Shown here: one piece after another, positions 1-4,947 of the stretch
Layout: every line of letters begins with the position of its first letter
Numbering within the stretch: position 1 is the stretch's first letter
Source: Ferruginibacter sp.
GTDB taxonomy: Bacteria; Bacteroidota; Bacteroidia; Chitinophagales; Chitinophagaceae
Assembly (NCBI GenBank): GCA_025362765.1
Contig: JANYFI010000787.1
Span: 1 to 6,046, forward strand
Length of the DNA stretch: 6,046 bases
Direction: 5' to 3'
Position numbers and translations under genes: made by a program
Notes under the pieces: generated by a model
Seen by the model: the letters and a program-made list of their open reading frames with translations, nothing else
What the model was told of the DNA's origin: nothing
The model's database searches: none

Positions 1-225
1 CGTGAATTGAATACTCCTCAATTTGCGCAGGCTTAGTAGCAAACGCATTGTGAGTTGGCCATGCTAATGCCAGACAACAAAGGCGCAAACAGTTAGTTGG
101 CTATAATGTTGCTAATCGTCAAACGTCATCAAGGCATAAGGACGCTAACACACTTGCCCGTTACAAAACTTTGCATCTATTCCGGCAGTGAATGCTTCAA
201 AGAAATCGTTGCAACTAAAGAGGAG
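1..225. other. Left-edge intergenic DNA without a supported gene
   Basis: No complete gene is seen downstream of pafA. On the plus strand, frame 1 is open from the edge to a TAG at 34-36 (reading RELNTPQFAQA), which could be the tail of a converging gene. On the minus strand the same codon phase is open from an ATG at 48 to the edge. Neither can be judged on so few codons. The sequence AGTTGGC followed by TGCTAAT occurs twice (53-68 and 95-116), with the second copy six bases longer between the two blocks. Confidence 0.4.
169..202 (-). terminator. Weak hairpin downstream of pafA, possible terminator
   Basis: In the minus direction, CTTTGAAGCAT and ATGCAAAG can pair (5 + 3 bp with a 3-nt bulge) around a 15-nt loop, followed by TTTTGTAA. 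It begins 23 nt after the pafA stop, the right place for a terminator. The stem is imperfect and AT-rich and the T tract is short, so this is the best candidate seen but not a strong one. Confidence 0.2.
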
Positions 226-1881
226 CTATTTACTTTCACCCGTTATTTCTGTAATGGGTACGCCAATGCAGCCACTGGGCATTTGTATGTGTAGCAGTGC
301 TGCCAGGGTGGGCGAAATATCCGTCATGCCGGTAACCCTGTTGGTATAGCCGTTTTTTATCTTCCAGCCCATCCATACCAGCGGTATATGCGCATCATAA
401 GGATACCAGGTGCCGTGTGTAGCACCCATTATACTTCCATCTTTCCAGGTTGGTTGCGTAATTACCACAAAGTCGCCGCTACGTTTTACATTGTACCCTT
501 TTATAAGCATCGATTTTATACCGTCAGGAATGGCTGCCGCACCAAGCTGTTCGTTGGGTAATACATTGGCTATACCGGGGGCTTTCAGCAATATTTTTTT
601 TACTTCAGTTGCTACCGCTTTGTGGTCGGTATTGTTTTTATCAAACTCGTCCCAATTGATGTAGAGCTGATTGTTGGCGAAAGAAAGGATGGGTTTTTGT
701 ACGCCGAATTTTTGTTGTAAACCTGTTGTTAGGGCGGTAGAAAAATCTTTATCTTCTATGGCGCCGGAAGGCATTTTGTTTTCAAGGTAATAACCAGGTG
801 ATTCAGATACGCCATGATCGGCGGTGATAAAGTACAGGTAATTATTTTTTCCAAAACGTTTATCAAGATAAGCGAAGAAATCCGCCAGCTCCTTATCAAG
901 CCGTAAATAATCGTCTTCCTGCTCAATAGAATTGGGGCCGTAGGTATGCCCAATCGCATCGGGCGAAGAAAAGCTCACCGCTAAGAAATCAGTAAATTTT
1001 CCACCACCCAAATTGTATCCCTCAATGGCGGCTTTGGCAAAATCAAAGGTGAGTGTATTGCCAAAAGGGGTAGTACGTACGGCTCCATAATTTTTGCCGG
1101 TAAATTGTTTTAACTCATGCGGAAATACCGGTTTTTTTTCTCCATTCGCTGTGCCTTCATACGCTTTGTCATCGGCTGTACTCGATGTGTAAGTGTCGAT
1201 AGGATATAAAGTTTGCCAGTCATTTTTATAATAACCGTCCACTACTTTTTTTTCATTAAAGCGCTTGGCCCATTCCGGTAATTCTTTCATATAGTAAGAG
1301 CTGCTCACAAAATTACCATCGCCATTATACCAAAAAGCCGCTGTTGCTGCATGACCGGCGGGTAGTATAGATGCCCTGTCTTTGATGGCAACACCCACCG
1401 TTTTACTTTGGTAGTTGCTGGCTATGCGCAATTGATCGGTAATGGTAGTCACCAGGTTATTTTGAGGCGATTTTCCTGTAGCGGATTTGTCGGAGCCTAC
1501 CAGTGTCGTTGATTCATCATCTACACAACCTACGTCCTTGCCGCGATTCCTGTCATACCAGTCATTGCCTACAATACCATGTATGGCCGGTACCGAACCG
1601 GTGTATACGCAGGTGTGTCCACATGCTGTAATGGTGGGTGCATAATCAATCATGGTATTTTCGCAGGAGAATCCGTCTTTAAGCAATCTTTTAAAACCAC
1701 CTTCGGTATAACGGTTTTGAAACCGGTACAGGTAATCCCAACGCATCTGGTCTACCATCATACCAACCACTATTTTTGGTTGTGCCGCAGCAATAGTTTT
1801 GGTAGCGGTTTGTGCTTGTGCTGCATTGCCGGTAACAATTAAAAAAATGGCTGTTGCCAACAATTGATTTTTCCACTTCAT
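226..1881 (-). CDS. pafA: PafA-type exported alkaline phosphatase (phosphomonoesterase)
   Basis: This is a zinc-dependent alkaline phosphatase that hydrolyses a broad range of phosphate monoesters outside the cytoplasm. The 551 residues match the usual length of the PafA family. A Sec signal peptide covers residues 1-23 (hydrophobic stretch about 7-18, cleavage AQA|Q24). Aligned by eye to Elizabethkingia PafA, all active-site residues are present: metal ligands D44, D308, H312, D355, H356 and H489, the nucleophile T85 (in PTITACGH), N106, and the monoesterase-type K167 and R169 in the segment IKDRAS. There is no lipobox and no evident type IX secretion C-terminal domain, so a soluble periplasmic or secreted enzyme is likely. 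It is the last gene of the phosphatase cluster, 81 bp after its neighbour, with a TAnnTTTG element in that gap, so it may be transcribed separately as well as by read-through. The start at 1881 is supported by the signal peptide beginning there. Family PafA enzymes in Bacteroidota are reported as insensitive to phosphate inhibition; whether this one is cannot be seen. Confidence 0.95.
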   Translation of the reverse strand: MKWKNQLLATAIFLIVTGNAAQAQTATKTIAAAQPKIVVGMMVDQMRWDYLYRFQNRYTEGGFKRLLKDGFSCENTMIDYAPTITACGHTCVYTGSVPAIHGIVGNDWYDRNRGKDVGCVDDESTTLVGSDKSATGKSPQNNLVTTITDQLRIASNYQSKTVGVAIKDRASILPAGHAATAAFWYNGDGNFVSSSYYMKELPEWAKRFNEKKVVDGYYKNDWQTLYPIDTYTSSTADDKAYEGTANGEKKPVFPHELKQFTGKNYGAVRTTPFGNTLTFDFAKAAIEGYNLGGGKFTDFLAVSFSSPDAIGHTYGPNSIEQEDDYLRLDKELADFFAYLDKRFGKNNYLYFITADHGVSESPGYYLENKMPSGAIEDKDFSTALTTGLQQKFGVQKPILSFANNQLYINWDEFDKNNTDHKAVATEVKKILLKAPGIANVLPNEQLGAAAIPDGIKSMLIKGYNVKRSGDFVVITQPTWKDGSIMGATHGTWYPYDAHIPLVWMGWKIKNGYTNRVTGMTDISPTLAALLHIQMPSGCIGVPITEITGESK

Positions 1882-1935
1882 TATAACTGGATTTTATTAG
1901 TTGAAAGTTATTTGATATGCTGGTGACTAAGATAG

Positions 1936-1943
1936 CAAATTTA
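1936..1943 (-). promoter_or_regulatory. -7 promoter element upstream of pafA
   Basis: The minus strand reads TAAATTTG, an exact match to the Bacteroidota TAnnTTTG element, 54 bp upstream of the pafA start and inside the 81-bp gap after the metallophosphoesterase gene. No TTG is seen at the usual 17-23 bp spacing upstream; one occurs farther away at 1978-1980. If used, it would give pafA a leader of about 50 nt and expression independent of the upstream two genes. Confidence 0.45.
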
Positions 1944-1962
1944 ATTAAGCGGAGAAGGGGTG

Positions 1963-3222
1963 TTATTTTGGCTCTACCAATTTATTTATTTTATTCTTTT
2001 GTTTAATCAATTCAAAAGAATCATATAAGGTACCCGATGCGGTGTAACATTTGTAAACAAGTTTGTTGCCTTCAACTGTTATTAGCTGGTATAGCTGTGT
2101 ATGGCCGCCTGTTTTATCCATCCAGGGCTTGGTATTTTCTTCATACATTTTTGCGCCACTTACCGATATCACATACATCGTTCCTGAAGGGGGCTGGCCA
2201 TTACTGCCGGCTATTTTTTTCATGCCGCGGGCATAAGCGTGGTCATGTCCCTGCATTACAAGGTCTACTTTGTATTTATCAAACAAAGGTTTAAAATTAT
2301 CTCTCATCCAGGGATTATCTCTGGTAGCACTTATAGAGTACAATGGATGGTGAAAAATAACAAAGCTCCATTTATTAGGATTGTTTTTCAGTACACTATC
2401 CAGCCAGGTTTTCTGGCTTTCCAAATCTGTAACTGATTCTTCGGCCTGGTTGGAGTTGAGGGAAATAAACCGTACGCCCTGCATGTCTGAAAAATAACAG
2501 GTTTCTTTTAAACCGTCAGGACCATTCTCCGGCAGTGTAAATTGTGGACGCCAGAATGGGCAAAGCTTATCGCCAGTTTTAGTATATTCATGATTGCCCG
2601 GCGACATCATGCCTGGTATCATGCTATGTATAAAACTTCCACCATAAAATAACTCACCCCATTCGGAGTCGCTGTTTCCCCTGTTGATGATATCGCCGGC
2701 ATACATTATTACATTGGCGTTGGGCATTTTTGCATAGGCGCCTCTTATCAAACGCGACCACAATGATTTAATGCCCACCTGTACATCACCCATGTATATA
2801 ACCGATAATTTATCACCCGGTTTGCCGGCGGTTTTTACATCAAACCATTCGCTCCAGTTGTTATCTTGCCCCACCCGGTACATATAAGCAGTGGCAGGCA
2901 CCAGTTTTTTTATAACAACAGAATGATATACCGCGGAGATATTTTCAAACTTAAAATTTTCTGATGCCGCAATATATTGTGTTGCTTTTGCAACAGTTGC
3001 CGGATTGTCCGTTGTAGTTGTTATTTCAATAAACCCTTTGGTAACCGTATCGCAGGTACGCCAGTTAATTGCAAGCGAAGTAGCAGGATCTTCTGTTACA
3101 TTCAATACGATTCTATCGGGATTGGCACCCGGCGGAAATGGATTGGCGGTGGTTTGACCGGCCGCAGCGTAACCGTACAAAATAAAAATAAGGGTCGCAA
3201 TGGTAGGGATGCTATACTTCAT
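1963..3222 (-). CDS. Exported purple-acid-phosphatase-like metallophosphoesterase
   Basis: This is an exported dinuclear metal phosphoesterase of 419 residues. The signal peptide is residues 1-22 (cleavage AAG|Q23, no lipobox Cys). Residues about 35-131 look like the fibronectin-III-like N-terminal domain of purple acid phosphatases, ending in an NWSEWFDVKT strand. The catalytic calcineurin-like domain spans about 138-335 with the expected blocks in order: GDVQ (D146), GDIINRG (D177), GNHE (N210, H211), VIFHHP (H291) and GHDHAYAR (H326, H328). About 85 residues follow as a C-terminal beta region. The Tyr that binds iron in classical purple enzymes (GDxxY) is replaced by N180, so the protein may not be purple and its metals are uncertain. 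It starts 23 bp after the stop of the upstream hydrolase, which indicates an operon, and there is no Shine-Dalgarno sequence. Substrate is not predictable: phosphomonoester or phosphodiester are both possible. Fold assignment is secure; exact activity is inferred. Confidence 0.92.
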   Translation of the reverse strand: MKYSIPTIATLIFILYGYAAAGQTTANPFPPGANPDRIVLNVTEDPATSLAINWRTCDTVTKGFIEITTTTDNPATVAKATQYIAASENFKFENISAVYHSVVIKKLVPATAYMYRVGQDNNWSEWFDVKTAGKPGDKLSVIYMGDVQVGIKSLWSRLIRGAYAKMPNANVIMYAGDIINRGNSDSEWGELFYGGSFIHSMIPGMMSPGNHEYTKTGDKLCPFWRPQFTLPENGPDGLKETCYFSDMQGVRFISLNSNQAEESVTDLESQKTWLDSVLKNNPNKWSFVIFHHPLYSISATRDNPWMRDNFKPLFDKYKVDLVMQGHDHAYARGMKKIAGSNGQPPSGTMYVISVSGAKMYEENTKPWMDKTGGHTQLYQLITVEGNKLVYKCYTASGTLYDSFELIKQKNKINKLVEPK

Positions 3223-3245
3223 TAGTTTAGAGTGGACTTTGTTAA

Positions 3246-4352
3246 CTATTTATTTTTTACTTCTTTTATAGCATCAGCAACAGGATGGGTTGCTTTGTAT
3301 TGTAACCCAAGTAATGAAGCAATTGTTTGGGCTATTTGTTTTTGGTATAACTGCATGTCTGTTTTTACTTCGCCTTTGGCAGGTAAACCTGGTCCCATCA
3401 CAGCCATCCATATTTCGTGCGAATCTGAAATTTCACTGCCATGGCTTGTCCATGTTGTTTTTACGGTATCGCCGCGGCCATGGTCGCAGGTAATTAAAAT
3501 AGCGGTATTGTCTTTATATTCAGGGCTGTTTTGCACAAAATTCCAAATGTCTTTTACCCACGTATCTACCTGGTTAATGGCATCCAGGTAACTTTTATAC
3601 CTGTGTGCATGCGCCCATTCATCCGTTTCGCCATAACTAATATACAACACCCTTGGTTTGTTTACCTGCAGGTATTCCATTGCCGCATAGTGGGTAAATC
3701 CATCCAGGCATTCGCTCTGGCCAAAAGGCTTAAATGAATTTTTAAGCATGGCATTAATCAATTGTTGTTTTGGGGTAAGATTTTTTCCCTCCATAGACGA
3801 AAAAGCAGCCACTACCGGAAAGCCGCAACGTTGCTTGTTGAATATTCTGTCAAATGCTTCCCATGAGGCAAAGGCGGCGACTTTTCCTTTAAAGGCGGGT
3901 TGCTGGTTAATGTATTCCAACACCGTTGTATGCGGATTAGGCATGTACTCATTTGAATTAACGGCGGTATCGGGATAGCCGGTAAATATTTCGTTGTAAC
4001 CGGGGTAAGAAAACCAATAAGGATTGGCAACATCTACCTTATTATTAAAAGTGCGGTTGCCATACAACTGCCCTTTAGCAGCAATGGTGCCCCAAATAAA
4101 TGGCATTAATTTTTTTCTTCTTTCGGATATATTGTCTGCCCAGTAAGCTTTTTGTGTTGCGAGGCTATCATCCTTTCCCTGGTTAAAACTATTGTTTGCA
4201 TTAATTGCCGTATCCATTCCCTTAAACACTTCCTGCCAACGCAACCCGTCAGATGTAATCACGATGATGTTCTTTATTTGCGGAGCAGCCAATTTTTGCT
4301 GCGCTGCTGCAAACAATGGCAGCCATAATAAAAGTGTACCTAATTTTTTCAT
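3246..4352 (-). CDS. Exported alkaline phosphatase superfamily hydrolase, substrate unknown
   Basis: This exported 368-residue enzyme belongs to the alkaline phosphatase/phosphodiesterase/sulfatase superfamily. The signal peptide is residues 1-17 (cleavage AAA|Q18). Superfamily landmarks are visible: D35 in ITSDGLRW, a probable nucleophile S115 in SYPGYNEIFTG (same 10-residue spacing to the TG as T85 in the neighbouring PafA), D244 and H248 in the DxxxH block GETDEWAH, D290 and H291 in TCDHGRGD, and a final His, most likely H304 in TSHG (H312 is an alternative). The Lys/Arg pair that PafA uses on monoesters is absent: the aligned segment reads ASWEAFDR, with W164 and A166 at those positions. 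It could therefore be a phosphodiesterase, a phosphatase with another specificity, or less likely a sulfatase; no Cys-formylglycine sulfatase motif is present. It is the first gene of the phosphatase operon, read after a long leader. The start at 4352 is the only ATG that precedes the signal peptide, and no ribosome binding site is seen. Confidence 0.88.
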   Translation of the reverse strand: MKKLGTLLLWLPLFAAAQQKLAAPQIKNIIVITSDGLRWQEVFKGMDTAINANNSFNQGKDDSLATQKAYWADNISERRKKLMPFIWGTIAAKGQLYGNRTFNNKVDVANPYWFSYPGYNEIFTGYPDTAVNSNEYMPNPHTTVLEYINQQPAFKGKVAAFASWEAFDRIFNKQRCGFPVVAAFSSMEGKNLTPKQQLINAMLKNSFKPFGQSECLDGFTHYAAMEYLQVNKPRVLYISYGETDEWAHAHRYKSYLDAINQVDTWVKDIWNFVQNSPEYKDNTAILITCDHGRGDTVKTTWTSHGSEISDSHEIWMAVMGPGLPAKGEVKTDMQLYQKQIAQTIASLLGLQYKATHPVADAIKEVKNK

Positions 4353-4422
4353 GATGATGGTTATTTTACGGGGTAATATTTATTCAATAAAGAAAACATT
4401 TTACAAAACAGGATAGATACCT

Positions 4423-4440
4423 GCCGGCGCCGGTTTTTTT
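4423..4440 (+). terminator. GC palindrome followed by seven T residues, weak terminator-like
   Basis: The perfect 10-bp palindrome CCGGCGCCGG (4424-4433) is followed at once by seven T residues on the plus strand. Folded as RNA it gives only a 3-4 bp stem with a GCGC loop, weak for an intrinsic terminator. No plus-strand gene is known that would need it. It may act against antisense transcription or be a protein-binding palindrome. Confidence 0.2.
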
Positions 4441-4446
4441 AATTGC

Positions 4447-4466
4447 TTTAAGCTTGTTTAAACTTG
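4447..4466. repeat. Tandem 10-bp direct repeat in operon leader
   Basis: TTTAAGCTTG is followed immediately by TTTAAACTTG, differing at one base and repeating with about one helical turn. It lies about 95-114 bp upstream of the hydrolase start at 4352. Direct repeats of this period are used by response regulators such as PhoB/PhoP family members, which suits a phosphatase operon. However, it falls downstream of the predicted start of transcription, and no established Pho box consensus matches it. The regulatory reading is speculative. Confidence 0.3.
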
Positions 4467-4575
4467 TTATGGCAGTACCGGAAATTGTTTTGAAGGGAAC
4501 GGAACAGTTACAGTAATTAAAAATGAAAGAAAGAATCAATCAATGCAACAAGGTACTTTTATTATCAACGGATTG

Positions 4576-4583
4576 CAAAAATA
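4576..4583 (-). promoter_or_regulatory. Bacteroidota -7 promoter element for phosphatase operon
   Basis: Read on the minus strand this is TATTTTTG, a perfect match to the Bacteroidota sigma-ABfr -7 consensus TAnnTTTG. It is the only exact match on that strand in the whole gap. Transcription from here would start near 4570 and give a leader of about 215 nt before the hydrolase start at 4352. No TTG sits at the expected -33 position; the nearest ones leave spacers of about 12 and 29 bp, so the promoter may be weak or need an activator. Role is inferred. Confidence 0.5.
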
Positions 4584-4599
4584 AAAGTATCTACTCAAT

Positions 4600-4617
4600 A
4601 TTTGTTGGTAAACAAAT
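4600..4617. promoter_or_regulatory. Inverted repeat ATTTGTT-N4-AACAAAT, candidate operator
   Basis: Two perfect 7-base arms are separated by GGTA. The repeat lies 16 bp upstream (minus direction) of the TAnnTTTG element and so covers roughly -30 to -47 of the predicted promoter, a natural site for a dimeric activator or repressor. It is A/T-rich and not followed by a T tract in the minus direction, so a terminator is unlikely. No regulator gene is present to pair with it, and a chance palindrome in AT-rich DNA is possible. Confidence 0.3.
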
Positions 4618-4947
4618 TGGTAATGTAATAGTAACGTCTGCCTTAACAGGCATACTTTCAATAAGAAAGGGCAAAAGCATCCCAACGATGCAACAGTCAA
4701 TTCTTTGAAAGTGTTGTCAGAAAGGCGTTTCATTGACAGGCAGCGTTTAAGCGATGAATGAAAAGAAGGTTGTTTTTTTAAAAGATGTACGGTAAGGGTG
4801 TCAATATTGCGGACTGGTTCGTTAGGAAACGACGCAGAGGCAATCAAAAGAAAAATTAGTGAACCTGCACGGTATGAATGCCCTGCTGCATAAATTATTA
4901 AGGGAGAGGAAGGAGGCTGAAACTGAATTTATCATAAGCATCTTTCC

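Larger units (their letters stand above)
4353..4947. other. 595-bp intergenic region with regulatory-looking elements
   Basis: No convincing gene lies between the transporter and the phosphatase operon. Two short overlapping open frames exist (minus 4536-4847, plus 4523-4708), but neither has a recognisable domain or a ribosome binding site. The half nearer the phosphatases contains one TAnnTTTG element, an inverted repeat, a tandem repeat and a GC-rich palindrome, all listed separately. The half nearer the transporter (about 4620-4947) shows no strong hairpin followed by T residues in the minus direction, so no terminator for the transporter could be identified. Confidence 0.7.

Noticed and set aside
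22..89. Inverted repeat TTTGCGC / GCGCAAA with smaller nested pairs, possible structured RNA
   Set aside because: Only 7 bp with a 54-base interior and short 4-bp inner pairings; no match to an RNA family I recognise and easily due to chance.
97..294. 65-codon plus-strand open frame at the left edge
   Set aside because: Its second half is antisense to the end of pafA and the rest shows no motif; treated as a shadow.
3232..3591. 119-codon plus-strand open frame antisense to the hydrolase gene
   Set aside because: Lies entirely over the 3' part of a well-supported gene; a long antisense frame there is expected from codon bias.
3246..4352. Calling this gene a sulfatase
   Set aside because: No C/S-x-P-x-R formylglycine motif is present; the Ser nucleophile context SYPGYNEIFTG fits phosphatase or phosphodiesterase relatives better.
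4523..4708. 61-codon plus-strand open frame
   Set aside because: Opposite in strand to all other genes, overlaps another weak open frame, no plus-strand TAnnTTTG upstream and no recognisable motif.
4536..4847. 103-codon minus-strand open frame in the long gap
   Set aside because: No recognisable domain, odd Cys- and Leu-rich composition unlike the neighbours, no promoter or ribosome binding site upstream, and it runs across the predicted promoter of the phosphatase operon.
4864..4892. Short complementary TGCA/GCAGG pieces as a terminator for the transporter gene
   Set aside because: Pairing is only about four bases and no adjacent T tract follows in the minus direction.
4910..4916. Perfect Shine-Dalgarno-like AAGGAGG on the plus strand
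   Set aside because: No plus-strand start codon follows at a usable distance, and genes in this phylum rarely rely on such sites.
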